Source of the DNA: Arthrobacter bussei
GTDB lineage: Bacteria > Actinomycetota > Actinomycetes > Actinomycetales > Micrococcaceae
Length of the DNA stretch: 64,000 nucleotides
Direction: 5' to 3'
NCBI RefSeq assembly: GCF_009377195.2
Contig: NZ_VJXX01000007.1
Span: 54,238-118,237, forward strand
Both the position numbers and the translations under genes were made by a program. Below the pieces are notes generated by a model, which saw only the letters and a program-made list of their open reading frames with translations, searched no databases and was not told the DNA's origin. This document shows positions 34,151 to 43,106 of this stretch, piece after piece. The stretch's first letter is position 1. Each line of letters begins with the position of its first letter.

Positions 34151-34456
34151 ATGGCAACCGACTACGACGAGCCACGCGTTCGCCCGGAAGACCAGCCGGC
34201 CAACGAGTCCCTCGAAGCGATCCAGGCACAGCGGAGTGCGACCACGCAGACCGCACTGATCGACGTCGAGGACGGCGAGACCGCTGAAGGCATCGACCTC
34301 CCCGGGGCCGACCTCTCCCACGAGGAACTCCTCATCCAGGTCATCCCGCAGCAGGAGGACGAATTCACCTGCATGTCCTGCTTCCTGGTGCACCACCGCA
34401 GCCAGCTCGCCCGTGAGAAGAACGGCGAGAAGTACTGCACCGAGTGCGAAGGCTGA
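34151..34456 (+). CDS. DUF4193 family protein
   Basis: A 101-residue acidic cytoplasmic protein matching actinobacterial DUF4193 (PF13834): N-terminal MATDYDEPRVRPEDQP, an acidic middle (DLPGADLSHEELLIQVIPQQEDEF) and a C-terminal zinc-ribbon-like tail with CMSC and CTEC. Function unknown; conserved throughout actinobacteria. AGAAGGAGATC precedes the ATG. Monocistronic, with a textbook terminator. Confidence 0.93.
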   Translation: MATDYDEPRVRPEDQPANESLEAIQAQRSATTQTALIDVEDGETAEGIDLPGADLSHEELLIQVIPQQEDEFTCMSCFLVHHRSQLAREKNGEKYCTECEG

Positions 34457-34475
34457 CACCCCTCCGGACGTACGC

Positions 34476-34509
34476 AAAGCCCCTAGCCCGATGGCCGGGG
34501 GCTTTCTTC
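34476..34509 (+). terminator. Rho-independent terminator after DUF4193 gene
   Basis: AAAGCCCC...GGGGCTTT stem (34476 to 34505) enclosing GCC/GGC, with TTTCTT following. It begins 20 bases past the stop. Confidence 0.9.
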
Positions 34510-34633
34510 GTCAACAGGTCCGGCCGGGCGCCGCTCTCGGCGTCGTCGCGCCGGATCCTGTCCGCGCGGGGGCCGGCCGGTACCCGCGCGGAGTGCACGC
34601 CGACACGGACGCCGATGCTGATGTCGCTACAGG

Positions 34634-35140
34634 TCAGGGCAGGACGACGAGCGGCAGGCCCGCCGCGGCGCAGGACACCCGGACCAGTCCGTCCCCCGCA
34701 GCGCGGGACAGGCGGTTGTTGACACCGGTGTCGTCGCACCAGTCGACGTCGTACGGGTACGCGGACACGAGGTAGTCGCCGGGTGGCGTCCCCAGGGGCA
34801 CCACGACCTCGGTGGAGAAGCCACCCGCGTCGGTCATGGGTGCGAGCTCCCGGAGGATGCGCCCGCCGTCGACCGTGGTGACGAACACCTCGACCTGCGC
34901 CGCGTCGCCGTACGTCGGGTCGCAGTCCGCCTCGCCCGCGTCGATGCCCACCGTTCCGCCGGCACGTACCTGATCGGGGGTGATGACGTACGGCGGGGGC
35001 ATGCAGGCGGGCTGCCGGAGGAAGCCTCCCGGGCCGTTCCCGCAGGCTGTACTGCACAGCAGCACTGCCACGACGGCCGCGCGGAGGCTGAGGTGCACCC
35101 GCGTTCGGCGTCCCCCGCCATCCCTCCCGGTATTTCCCAC
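34634..35140 (-). CDS. Putative secreted lipoprotein, unknown function
   Basis: A 168-residue exported protein: basic N-terminus, hydrophobic RAAVVAVLLCS, then STAC with candidate lipidation at C33. The mature part includes paired cysteines (C46, C73, C131, C156-type spacing) suggesting disulfides and a beta-sandwich (AQVEVFVTTVDGGRIL, GDYLVSAYPYDVDW). No known family recognised. Start at GTG 35140; GTG 35098 (VHLSLRAAV) is an alternative. Confidence 0.65.
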   Translation of the reverse strand: MGNTGRDGGGRRTRVHLSLRAAVVAVLLCSTACGNGPGGFLRQPACMPPPYVITPDQVRAGGTVGIDAGEADCDPTYGDAAQVEVFVTTVDGGRILRELAPMTDAGGFSTEVVVPLGTPPGDYLVSAYPYDVDWCDDTGVNNRLSRAAGDGLVRVSCAAAGLPLVVLP

Positions 35141-35235
35141 GGTCCAGATCCTTCACCCGTCGGCGTGCGGGGGACAGGGCCGTGTCGAACCGTCACGCGA
35201 TCGTGACGCAGGCGGCCGCCCAGTACGGTGATGGG

Positions 35236-35877
35236 ATGGATTCCTCCCACGTGATCGTGCTGCCCGGCGGCGGCTACACCATGCTGTCCGACAACGAGGC
35301 GGAGGTGGTCGCGGAGCGCCTGCGCTCGTTCGGCCTGTCCGCGAGCGTCTTCGACTACCCCGTGCAGACGCGGCACCCAGGACCGCTCGATGCCGTCCGC
35401 TCCGAGGTCCGGCGCGTCCGTGCGGCCGGCGCCGCCCGGGTGGCCCTGCTGGGCTTCTCCGCCGGGGGACACCTTGCTGGGCAGGCAGCATTGGCCCCCT
35501 CCGGCGAGCCGGCCGAGCGCGCGGACGCCGCGGTGCTCGGCTACCCGGTCGTGTCCATGGAACTGGCAACACATCGAGGTTCGCAGGACGAACTCCTCGG
35601 GCCCGACGCCGGGAACGCGCTCCGCGCCTCGACCTCCCTGGACCGTCTCGTCACGGCCGATGCACCGCCGTTCTTCATCTGGCACACCGCGGCGGATGAG
35701 GCCGTCCCCGTCGAGCACGCGTACCGGCTCGCGCAGGCGCTCGCCACACACGGAGTCCCGCATGCCCTGCACGTCTTCGAGGAGGGTGAGCACGGTCTGG
35801 GCCTCGCGGACGGGCAGGGTGCCGCCGGCCAGTGGAGCCGGCTGGCGAGCGAGTGGCTGCAGGCCCGGGGCTGGTGA
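35236..35877 (+). CDS. Alpha/beta-hydrolase fold protein
   Basis: A 213-residue cytoplasmic hydrolase: oxyanion HVIVLPGGGYTML, nucleophile elbow LGFSAGGHLAGQ (Ser about residue 77), acid in DEAVPVEHAY and histidine in EGEHGLGLADG. Closest to the BD-FAE/esterase-lipase group active on small acyl esters, but substrate unknown. ATG 35236 chosen as the first in-frame ATG before the fold begins. Followed 37 bases later by an AEC transporter gene, likely co-transcribed. Confidence 0.85.
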   Translation: MDSSHVIVLPGGGYTMLSDNEAEVVAERLRSFGLSASVFDYPVQTRHPGPLDAVRSEVRRVRAAGAARVALLGFSAGGHLAGQAALAPSGEPAERADAAVLGYPVVSMELATHRGSQDELLGPDAGNALRASTSLDRLVTADAPPFFIWHTAADEAVPVEHAYRLAQALATHGVPHALHVFEEGEHGLGLADGQGAAGQWSRLASEWLQARGW

Positions 35878-35914
35878 TCGCACCGATCCTGACCTCCGGC
35901 AGGGGTGCCGCCCG

Positions 35915-36841
35915 GTGATCCTGCAGACCGTCGTGGCGCTCGGCCCGGTGATCGGGCTGATCGCGCTCGGCTACGGCATCCGTGCACGGGCGTTCCTCGC
36001 GCCGTCGTTCTGGCCCCCTGCGGAGCGGCTGTGCTATTTCGTCCTGCTGCCCGCGCTGTTCATCAACGGCACGGCGACCGCGGACCTCGGCGGGTTGCCG
36101 ATCGCCTTCATGGCGCCGGTGCTCGCCGGGCCGGTGGTCCTGACAGCCCTGGGACTCGTGGTGGCGCAGCGGTGGCTGGACCTGGACGGGCCCGCGTTCA
36201 CCTCCGTGCTGCAGGGGAGCATCCGCTTCAACAACTACCTCGGCCTCTCCATCGCCCTCGCCCTGTTCGGGCCCGACGGCGTGGCGCTCGCCGCGATCGC
36301 GAACACCATCCTCGTGCCGCTCGTGAACGTCGTCTGCACGCTCGGCTTCGCGCGGTACGGGGCGGAACGCCTGACGGTCGGCAGAACGGTCCGCAGCATC
36401 GCCACGAACCCGCTGATCCTCGGGTGCGTGATCGGGATCGGCCTGAATGTCACGGGGATCGGGCTGCCCCCGGGTGTCGAGGGCCTGGTGCGGACGCTCG
36501 GTGCCGCGTCCCTGCCGCTCGGCCTGCTGTGCGTCGGGGCTGCCCTGGAACTGCGCAGCATGGGGCGCAACCTCGGTGCCGTGGGCCTCGCGACCGCCGT
36601 CAAGTTCGTGGTGATGCCCGGACTCGGTCTCGCGGGTTGCCTGCTGGTGGGGCTCACCGGCGAACCGGCGGCAACGGTGATCCTCTTCCTCTCCCTGCCC
36701 ACCGCGTCCTCGGCCTACGTCATGGCGAGGGCGCTCGGCGGTGATTCCCGGCTCATGGCCTCGATCATCACGCTCCAGACCGTGGCGGGCATCCTTTACC
36801 TGCCCGTGGTCTTCCTGGTCATCAGGGCCTTCACCGGCTGA
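35915..36841 (+). CDS. AEC family (auxin efflux carrier-like) permease
   Basis: A 308-residue integral membrane protein with about ten helices: VILQTVVALGPVIGLIALGYGIR, LCYFVLLPALFINGTATADL, QGSIRFNNYLGLSIALALFG, and C-terminal TVILFLSLPTASSAYVMARALGGD typical of AEC (PF03547) carriers, which move small carboxylates and other organic anions. GTG start at 35915 with AGGGG upstream. The stop (36839-36841) overlaps a 13-bp tandem repeat. Confidence 0.88.
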   Translation: MILQTVVALGPVIGLIALGYGIRARAFLAPSFWPPAERLCYFVLLPALFINGTATADLGGLPIAFMAPVLAGPVVLTALGLVVAQRWLDLDGPAFTSVLQGSIRFNNYLGLSIALALFGPDGVALAAIANTILVPLVNVVCTLGFARYGAERLTVGRTVRSIATNPLILGCVIGIGLNVTGIGLPPGVEGLVRTLGAASLPLGLLCVGAALELRSMGRNLGAVGLATAVKFVVMPGLGLAGCLLVGLTGEPAATVILFLSLPTASSAYVMARALGGDSRLMASIITLQTVAGILYLPVVFLVIRAFTG

Positions 36842-36930
36842 TCGCGCCGGGTGACCGCGACGGCTGATCGCGACCGGTGGTCGCGCCGGGTGGCCGCGCC
36901 GGGTGGTCGCGCCGGTCGATCGCGCCGGTT
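36840..36930 (+). repeat. Seven tandem 13-bp units beginning in the AEC stop codon
   Basis: Consensus GRTCGCGCCGGGT repeated seven times without gaps (units start at 36840, 36853, 36866, 36879, 36892, 36905, 36918). The first unit starts with the last two bases of the TGA stop. A separate 24-base direct repeat (CGCAGTGGTCGCCTCA at 36978 and 37002) follows. Confidence 0.85.
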
Positions 36931-37025
36931 CGGACACGGACAGTGGACCCGTCGACCGGCAGAGGCGCGCTCCGTGGCGCAGTGGTCGCCTCAGAGGTCG
37001 ACGCAGTGGTCGCCTCAAGGGTCGC

Positions 37026-38222
37026 TCAGTGGTGAGCCCTGATGGCCGCGCGCACCTCCGCGTACCGCGTGCTCTCCGCCGCGACGAGGAGCACGGCCAC
37101 CGCAGTGACGAGAGCGAGGGCGGCGAGCGGGGCGAGCGGTGCGGCGACGGGAATGAGGAGCAGCAGGACGACGGCTCCGCCGAGCCGCCACCTCTTCCAC
37201 CCGCCACCGACCCGGCGCCAGAAGGCCGCGCTACCGAGCAGGTAGAGGCCCGCGCCGCCGCAGAGGGCGACGGACCCGACGGCACCGAAGTCCTCGGTCT
37301 CGTAGACGTGGGCGAGGACGTCCTCGACGCCGAGTGCCGCGAGCACGATCCCCGCCACGAGCGGGAGGTGCAGGTAGGTGTAGGCGTCGACGGCGAGCCG
37401 CGCGCGCTCCTGGCCGCGGAGGGCCGCGAAGCGGTGTTCGGCGGCGATGGCCGTGACGTCGAAGTGCAGCCACCACAGGCACACCGAGAGCGCGACGCCG
37501 AACACCGCGCCGAGGAGGATCGGGACACTGACCGGTTCCTGGGCCGCGCCGACGCCGATCGCGACGATCGACTCACCGAGCGCCAGGATGACCACCAGTC
37601 CGTAGCGCTCCGTCCAGTGCGCGGCGGAGTGGACGCGCCAGTTGCCGCGGGCTGAGGTGAGGTAGGTGATTCCGGCGTCCACGCCGAACCCCGCGAGCCA
37701 GAACCAGGTCTGGGCGGATCCGCCCACCAGGGCGCCGGTCACGATGAGCGCCGAGCCCGCGATCATTCCGACGGTGGTCTTCGCCACCTGCCGGCGGAGC
37801 GGTGCGTCGTCCCCGGCGGCGTAGGTGTAGAGGGTCACGTGGAGGACGCGTACGACGGCGTACGCGAGGGCGAGCACCAGCGGTCCGCTGAGGCCGCCGT
37901 CGAGGTCGTCGAACGCCTCGGGGATGGCGAGGGCCGCGATGAACATGGCGATCATGACCGCCGAGAGCCCGAACCGCATGATGCCTTCGTCGACGTGCGT
38001 CTGGTTGGAGAGCCACGAGTAGGACACCCAGGACCACCAGAGCAGGCCCAGGATGACCACGCCCTGCAGCACGCCGAGGAAGGAGTGCTCGTGTGCCATG
38101 AAGGCCGTGACCTGCGTGAAGGCGAAGACGAACACCAGGTCGAAGAACAGCTCGAACGTCGTGACGCGGTGCGATTCGTCCGAGACGCGCGCGGCACGGA
38201 GGGGTCTTCTCATCAGCGGCAT
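37026..38222 (-). CDS. Low temperature requirement protein A (LtrA) family
   Basis: A 398-residue membrane protein with about eleven helices: TTFELFFDLVFVFAFTQVT, GLLWWSWVSYSWLSNQTHVDEG, ERYGLVVILALGESIVAIGVG and LWWLHFDVTAIAAEHRF are the LtrA (PF06772) signatures. Function in bacteria is unclear; named from Listeria growth in cold. ATG 38222 preferred over the GTG two codons earlier; no clear ribosome site either way. Monocistronic. Confidence 0.9.
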   Translation of the reverse strand: MPLMRRPLRAARVSDESHRVTTFELFFDLVFVFAFTQVTAFMAHEHSFLGVLQGVVILGLLWWSWVSYSWLSNQTHVDEGIMRFGLSAVMIAMFIAALAIPEAFDDLDGGLSGPLVLALAYAVVRVLHVTLYTYAAGDDAPLRRQVAKTTVGMIAGSALIVTGALVGGSAQTWFWLAGFGVDAGITYLTSARGNWRVHSAAHWTERYGLVVILALGESIVAIGVGAAQEPVSVPILLGAVFGVALSVCLWWLHFDVTAIAAEHRFAALRGQERARLAVDAYTYLHLPLVAGIVLAALGVEDVLAHVYETEDFGAVGSVALCGGAGLYLLGSAAFWRRVGGGWKRWRLGGAVVLLLLIPVAAPLAPLAALALVTAVAVLLVAAESTRYAEVRAAIRAHH

Positions 38223-38288
38223 GGACACAGGATAGGGCGGGATCCACGGATCGCCGAGCTTCGGCGCCGACGGCGACCACGTTCGGTA

Positions 38289-38304
38289 CTAAGCATGCTT
38301 GCTA
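38289..38304 (+). promoter_or_regulatory. AAGCATGCT-type motif, copy 3
   Basis: CTAAGCATGCTTGCTA, containing the perfect 10-bp palindrome AAGCATGCTT, 56 bases before the DUF2382 start. Confidence 0.5.
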
Positions 38305-38359
38305 TCACGTCGATCGGCACCTACGGTGAGGAGGAACGATCCACGTCGAAAGGGCCACC

Positions 38360-39238
38360 ATGATCACGCTCGACCAGATGAAGGACTCGATGAACGCCGG
38401 CGGCAACGTGCTGAGCGAGGACGGGGCGGTCCTCGGGCCGATGGGGCACCTCTACGTCGACGATGCCACCGGCGAACCCAGCTGGGTCACGATCACCACC
38501 CACGCGTCGGGCGAGCCGGAGTCCTTCGCACCGCTGCGGGATGCTGTCCTCGACGGGAACGACGTCCGCCTGCCGTACCCGCACGGCACCGTCCATTCGT
38601 CGCCGAAGATGTCCCAGGACGGGCACCTCAGCCCGGAGGAGGAGCAGCACCTGCTGCGCTACTACGGCCTGATGGCGCCGAAGGACGAGACGCTGGCCGA
38701 GACCCCCGCCACCGGCGGCAACCGGTCCTCGCGCTCCGACGCCTTCGCGGGGCGTGCCGAGCAGCCGCGCCGTGACGAGGGACTGCGACGCGGTGCCGGC
38801 CCGGGTGGGACGGACGATGACGGTGATCTGGCCATGACGCGCTCCGAGGAGCAGCTGAGGGTCGGCACCGAACTCCGGGAGACGGAACGTGTGCGCCTGG
38901 TCAAGCGCGTGGTCACCGAGGACGTCACCATGACCGTCCAGATCCGGCGCGAGGAGCTCGTCGTCGAGCGCGTCCCGGTCAGCGACGGCAAGCCCCTCTA
39001 CGACGACGGCTCGGGTACGTTCAGCAAGGCCGAGCGCGAGCGCCTGTACTCGGCGGTGGAGACGGCCTTCAGCGGTGACGTCGTCGAACTGGTCCTGTAC
39101 GAGGAGAAGCCGCGCGTCGAGATGGACGTGGTGCCCATCGAGCGGGTGCGTGTCAGCCGTGAGGCGCACACCCACGAGGAGACAGTGGGCGGCCAGGTCC
39201 GCAAGGAAGTCATCGAGACGGAGCGCATCGAACTCTGA
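38360..39238 (+). CDS. PRC-barrel and DUF2382 domain stress protein
   Basis: A 292-residue cytoplasmic protein: N-terminal PRC-barrel (~1-85, VLGPMGHLYVDDATGEPSWVTI), a disordered glycine/aspartate linker (~110-160), and a C-terminal DUF2382 (PF09557) domain (EEQLRVGTELRETERVRLVKRVV ... EHEET-type HTHEETVGGQVRKEVIETERIEL). Such proteins are linked to general stress and envelope sensing in actinobacteria and Deinococcus. GAGGAG-type site and an AAGCATGCT-type motif lie upstream. Confidence 0.9.
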   Translation: MITLDQMKDSMNAGGNVLSEDGAVLGPMGHLYVDDATGEPSWVTITTHASGEPESFAPLRDAVLDGNDVRLPYPHGTVHSSPKMSQDGHLSPEEEQHLLRYYGLMAPKDETLAETPATGGNRSSRSDAFAGRAEQPRRDEGLRRGAGPGGTDDDGDLAMTRSEEQLRVGTELRETERVRLVKRVVTEDVTMTVQIRREELVVERVPVSDGKPLYDDGSGTFSKAERERLYSAVETAFSGDVVELVLYEEKPRVEMDVVPIERVRVSREAHTHEETVGGQVRKEVIETERIEL

Positions 39239-39280
39239 CGGAGAACGGGCCGCCGGGCGGCCAGCCCTGAGGATGTGACG

Positions 39281-39313
39281 AAGGGCCGTCGGACCTGCTG
39301 TCCGGCGGTCCTT
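39281..39313. terminator. Hairpin between DUF2382 and VOC genes
   Basis: AAGGGCCGTCGGA (39281-39293) and TCCGGCGGTCCTT (39301-39313) pair nearly perfectly. Positioned between convergent genes. Confidence 0.75.
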
Positions 39314-39356
39314 CCGGGCGGGTGGCGGCCCCGCCGGATCGGACTCCGGCCGGGGA

Positions 39357-39755
39357 TCAGTACTCCCGCGAGGACAGCACGCAGAACTCGTTGCCGTCCG
39401 GGTCGGCGAGGACTTCCCAGCCGACGTCGGCCCCCTGGCCCACGTCGGTGCGTATCGCCCCGAGGCCCACGAGGCGCTCGATCTCGGCCTCCCGGTCCTG
39501 GCTCGTGTGCGGCGCGAAGTCGAGGTGCAGGCGGTTCTTCCCCTCCTTGGCGTGCTCCACGGGCACGAACACGAGTCCGGGCGGCACCTGCTCGAAGGTG
39601 AGCTTCGAGCCGAGGTCGCGAGCCCAGGGCGGTACGAGGACGGCTTCCTCGTCGGTGTCAAACATGACCTCCCACCCGAGTGCCTCGGCCCACCAGCGCG
39701 CCAGCGCACGGTGATCGGCGGATTCGATGACGGTGGAGTACCAGCGCAGGGTCAT
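39357..39755 (-). CDS. VOC (glyoxalase-like) superfamily protein
   Basis: A 132-residue protein: two beta-alpha-beta-beta-beta repeats typical of VOC proteins (ALARWWAEALGWEVMF; LHLDFAPHTSQDREAEIERLVGLGA; WEVLADPDGNEFCVL). Metal ligand candidates are H15 and E130-type positions. Substrate unknown; members include resistance proteins, dioxygenases and lyases. Monocistronic. Confidence 0.87.
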   Translation of the reverse strand: MTLRWYSTVIESADHRALARWWAEALGWEVMFDTDEEAVLVPPWARDLGSKLTFEQVPPGLVFVPVEHAKEGKNRLHLDFAPHTSQDREAEIERLVGLGAIRTDVGQGADVGWEVLADPDGNEFCVLSSREY

Positions 39756-39892
39756 GACCGGATTCTGCTCCCCGACCGCACCGGGCGCACTCCTTCGCGG
39801 TCAGTGAGTGTCCGCATGACTGTCGACGGACCGGGCGGGACGGTCGAACGAGGCGTCGGAATAACGTCACAATCGCATGCGCTAATCCCTGC

Positions 39893-39911
39893 TAAGGTAA
39901 TCCTTACCTGA
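39893..39911. promoter_or_regulatory. DtxR/IdeR-type iron box upstream of the iron-siderophore operon
   Basis: TAAGGTAATCCTTACCTGA includes a perfect palindrome AGGTAA-TCC-TTACCT (39895-39909), close to the TTAGGTTAGGCTAACCTAA consensus of IdeR/DtxR. Located 69 bases before the binding-protein start, so iron repression of this operon is likely. Confidence 0.85.
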
Positions 39912-39979
39912 TGCTCCGAGGGTCGATCCGACCGGTAGCACGCCGGTACCCGTCATTGTCGTCACCCTGGAAGGCCCCC

Positions 39980-41008
39980 ATGCTCCGCGCCCCGAAACTC
40001 CTGACCCTCGCCGCTGCCGCAGCCATGACCGTCGCGCTCGCCGGCTGTTCCACGCCGGCCGCCGAGTCCGCCGCCGAGGCACCCTCCAGCGCCGGCTTCG
40101 AGCCCATCACCATCGAGCACGGCTTCGGGACCACCACCATCGAGGAGAAGCCGGAGCGCGTGGCGACCGTGGCCTGGGCCAACCAGGAGGTGCCCCTCGC
40201 GCTCGGCGTCGTCCCCGTCGGCATGGCGGCCGCCACCTTCGGTGACGACGACGGCGACGGCGTCCTCCCCTGGGTGACCGAGAAGCTCGAGGAGCTCGGC
40301 GGCGAGACGCCCGTGCTGTTCGACGAGACCGACGGCATCGACTTCGAGGCCGTCGCGGACACCGCGCCGGACGTCATCCTGGCGGCCTACTCCGGCCTGA
40401 CGCAGGAGGACTACGACACCCTCAGCGAGATCGCCCCCGTCGTCGCCTTCCCCGAGACCGCCTGGGGCACCCCGTGGCGCGAGATGATCGAGCTCAACAG
40501 CGCCGGCATGGGCATGGCTGAGGAGGGCAAGGAGCTGATCGCGGACCTCGACCAGCAGATCAGCGACGCCACCGCGGAATTCCCGGGCATCGCCGGCAAG
40601 AAGACCATGTTCATGACGCACGTGGACCCCACGGACCTCAGCGAGGTCAGCTACTACACCACGCACGACACCCGGGCCATGTTCTTCGAGGACCTCGGCC
40701 TCGCCACACCGGCGAGCGTCGCCACCGCATCCGCGGAGACCGACCTCTTCTCCGGGACCATCAGCACCGAGCAGGCCGACGTGCTGGACGACGTCGACAT
40801 CATCGTCACGTACGGCGACGACGAACTGGTCTCCACGCTCGAGGCCGATCCGCTGCTCTCGCAGATCCCCGCCGTCGCCAACAAGGCTGTCGTGAACCTT
40901 CCCGGCACCACGCCCGTGGGCACCGCGGCCAACCCCACGCCGCTGTCCATCTCGTGGGTGCTCGAGGACTACCTCACGCTCCTCTCGGACGCCGCAGACA
41001 ACGCCTAG
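39980..41008 (+). CDS. Iron-siderophore ABC transporter binding lipoprotein
   Basis: A 342-residue lipoprotein: signal peptide with lipobox LAGC and lipidated C23, then a periplasmic-binding-like domain of the FhuD/FepB class (PF01497): RVATVAWANQEVPLALGVVPVG, DFEAVADTAPDVILAAYSGLT and C-terminal PTPLSISWVLEDYLTLL. Captures ferric siderophore outside the cell. GGAAGG precedes ATG 39980. Stop overlaps the permease start by one base (TAGTG). Confidence 0.92.
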   Translation: MLRAPKLLTLAAAAAMTVALAGCSTPAAESAAEAPSSAGFEPITIEHGFGTTTIEEKPERVATVAWANQEVPLALGVVPVGMAAATFGDDDGDGVLPWVTEKLEELGGETPVLFDETDGIDFEAVADTAPDVILAAYSGLTQEDYDTLSEIAPVVAFPETAWGTPWREMIELNSAGMGMAEEGKELIADLDQQISDATAEFPGIAGKKTMFMTHVDPTDLSEVSYYTTHDTRAMFFEDLGLATPASVATASAETDLFSGTISTEQADVLDDVDIIVTYGDDELVSTLEADPLLSQIPAVANKAVVNLPGTTPVGTAANPTPLSISWVLEDYLTLLSDAADNA

Positions 41009-42051
41009 TGCCCCCGTCCGCCCCGCCGGCCGTCGCAGCCCCCGCCACCGCGCGGGGACTGCGGCGGCTCCGGCCGCTCTGGCTCGTCATCGCCCTCGCC
41101 GTGCTGGGGGCGGTGGCCTTCGCGTCCGTGGGCATCGGCTCACGCGATGTGTCGCTCGCCGACGTGATCGCGGCCCTGGGCGGATCGACGGACGGCTTCA
41201 ACGAGGCGGCGGTGGCCAAGCGGATCCCGCGGACCCTGCTCGCGGTGCTCGCCGGTGCGGCACTCGGCCTCTCCGGGGCGGTCATGCAGGGCGTCACCCG
41301 CAACCCGCTCGCCGACCCCGGGATCCTCGGGGTCAACACCGGAGCCTCCCTCGCCGTCGTCACCGCGATCGCGACCGTGGGCCTGAGCTCGGCGACGGGC
41401 TACATCTGGGTGGCCATCGCCGGAGCCTCCGTCACCGCCGTGTTCGTCTACGTGGTGGGCTCGCTCGGTCGCGGCGGAGCGACGCCCCTCAAGCTCGCGC
41501 TGGCCGGTGCCGCCACCTCCGCCGCGCTGACCTCGCTCATCAGCGCCGTCGTGCTCCCCCGCGGTGACATCTCGGGCAGCGTGCGGTCCTGGCTGATCGG
41601 CGGTGTGGGCGGAGGCACCTTCTCGAGCATCTCCCAGGTGCTCCCGTTCCTCGCCGTCGGCCTCCTCCTCAGCCTCCTCTCCGCCCGCTCGCTCAACTCC
41701 CTGGCCCTCGGCGACGAGCTGGCGGCCGGGCTCGGCGAACGCGTGGCCGTGGCGCGGGGGCTCGCCGCCTTCGGCGCCGTCCTCCTGTGCGGGGCGGTCA
41801 CCGCCGTGACCGGCCCCATCGGCTTCGTGGGCCTCGTGGTCCCGCACGCCTGCCGCCTGCTGATCGGCGTGGACCACCGGTGGCTGCTGCCCCTCTCCGC
41901 CGTCCTCGGGGCCATCCTCCTCACGTCCACCGACGTCCTCGGGCGGATCGTGGCGCGCCCCGAGGAGATCGACGTCGGCATCATCACCGCGCTCGTGGGT
42001 GCCCCCTTCTTCATCTACATCGTCCGCCGGCAGAAGGTGCGTGAACTGTGA
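41008..42051 (+). CDS. FecCD-family siderophore permease 1
   Basis: A 347-residue permease with ~10 helices. FecCD (PF01032) marks: VAKRIPRTLLAVLAGAALGLSGAVMQGVTRNPLADPGILGVNTGAS and GPIGFVGLVVPHACRLLIGVDHR, the cytoplasmic ATPase contact. GTG start overlaps the lipoprotein stop; its stop overlaps the second permease (GTGA). Probably forms a heterodimeric channel with permease 2. Confidence 0.93.
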   Translation: MPPSAPPAVAAPATARGLRRLRPLWLVIALAVLGAVAFASVGIGSRDVSLADVIAALGGSTDGFNEAAVAKRIPRTLLAVLAGAALGLSGAVMQGVTRNPLADPGILGVNTGASLAVVTAIATVGLSSATGYIWVAIAGASVTAVFVYVVGSLGRGGATPLKLALAGAATSAALTSLISAVVLPRGDISGSVRSWLIGGVGGGTFSSISQVLPFLAVGLLLSLLSARSLNSLALGDELAAGLGERVAVARGLAAFGAVLLCGAVTAVTGPIGFVGLVVPHACRLLIGVDHRWLLPLSAVLGAILLTSTDVLGRIVARPEEIDVGIITALVGAPFFIYIVRRQKVREL

Positions 42052-43106
42052 CAGCGCTGCAGGCACCACCGCGCCTCGGCATCACCGCCGGTGAGATCGC
42101 GCAGGGGCGACGGCGCCGCACGGCTCGGCGACGCCTCGTGGTCGGCGTCCTCGCCGCCCTGATCGTCGCCGCCTTCATCGTCTCCCTGTGTGTCGGGCAG
42201 ACCACCTACTCCCCCCGCGAGGTCCTCGGGGTGATCCTGGGGCAGGACATCGACGGCGCGAGCTTCACCGTGGGGCGCCTCCGGCTCCCGCGCGCCACCC
42301 TCGCGGTCATCGCGGGCCTCTGCTTCGGGATCGGCGGCGTGACGTTCCAGACCATGCTGCGGAACCCGCTCGCGAGCCCGGACATCATCGGGATCAGCGC
42401 GGGTGCGAGCGCCGCCGCGGCCTTCGCCATCATCACGCTCGGACTCGGCGCCACGCAGGTCTCGATCTTCGCCATCATCGCCGGTCTCGGGATCGCCCTC
42501 CTGGTCTACGGGCTGTCCTTCAAGGGCGGCGTCGTCGGGACGCGCCTGATCCTGATCGGCATCGGGATCGCCGCCATGCTGGACAGCCTCACGGCGTACG
42601 TCCTCAGCAAGGCGGCGCAGTGGGACCTGCAGGAGGCCTCGCGCTGGCTGACCGGCAGCCTGAACGGGGCCCGCTGGTCCGAGGTGGTGCCCGTGGCCAT
42701 CGCCCTCGCCGTGCTCGCGCCCGTCCTCCTGACCCAGTCCCGGAACCTGTCCACGTCCCAGCTGGGCGACGACGCCGCGGCGGCCCTCGGGGTCCGTGTC
42801 GAGCGCACGCGCATCATCGTGATCATCGCCGCCGTCGGCCTCATCGCGTTCGCGACGGCGGCTGCCGGGCCGATCGCGTTCGTCGCCTTCCTCTCCGGGC
42901 CGATCGCCGCGCGGATCGTCGGTCCCGGGGCGTCGCTACTCATCCCCTCCGCCCTGGTGGGCAGCCTGCTGGTGGTGACGGCCGACTTCCTCGGCCAGTA
43001 CGCCTTCAACGTCCGCTACCCGGTCGGCGTCATCACCGGTGTGCTGGGCGCGCCCTACCTCGTCTATCTGATCGTGCGGACCAACCGCTCGGGAGGCTCG
43101 CTGTGA
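42048..43106 (+). CDS. FecCD-family siderophore permease 2
   Basis: A 352-residue permease parallel to permease 1: FTVGRLRLPRATLAVIAGLCFGIGGVTFQTMLRNPLASPDIIGISAGAS and AAGPIAFVAFLSGPIAARIVGPG. The second-half loop has a shortened form of the conserved motif. GTG start overlapping the first permease; overlaps the ATPase start by four bases. Confidence 0.93.
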   Translation: MTALQAPPRLGITAGEIAQGRRRRTARRRLVVGVLAALIVAAFIVSLCVGQTTYSPREVLGVILGQDIDGASFTVGRLRLPRATLAVIAGLCFGIGGVTFQTMLRNPLASPDIIGISAGASAAAAFAIITLGLGATQVSIFAIIAGLGIALLVYGLSFKGGVVGTRLILIGIGIAAMLDSLTAYVLSKAAQWDLQEASRWLTGSLNGARWSEVVPVAIALAVLAPVLLTQSRNLSTSQLGDDAAAALGVRVERTRIIVIIAAVGLIAFATAAAGPIAFVAFLSGPIAARIVGPGASLLIPSALVGSLLVVTADFLGQYAFNVRYPVGVITGVLGAPYLVYLIVRTNRSGGSL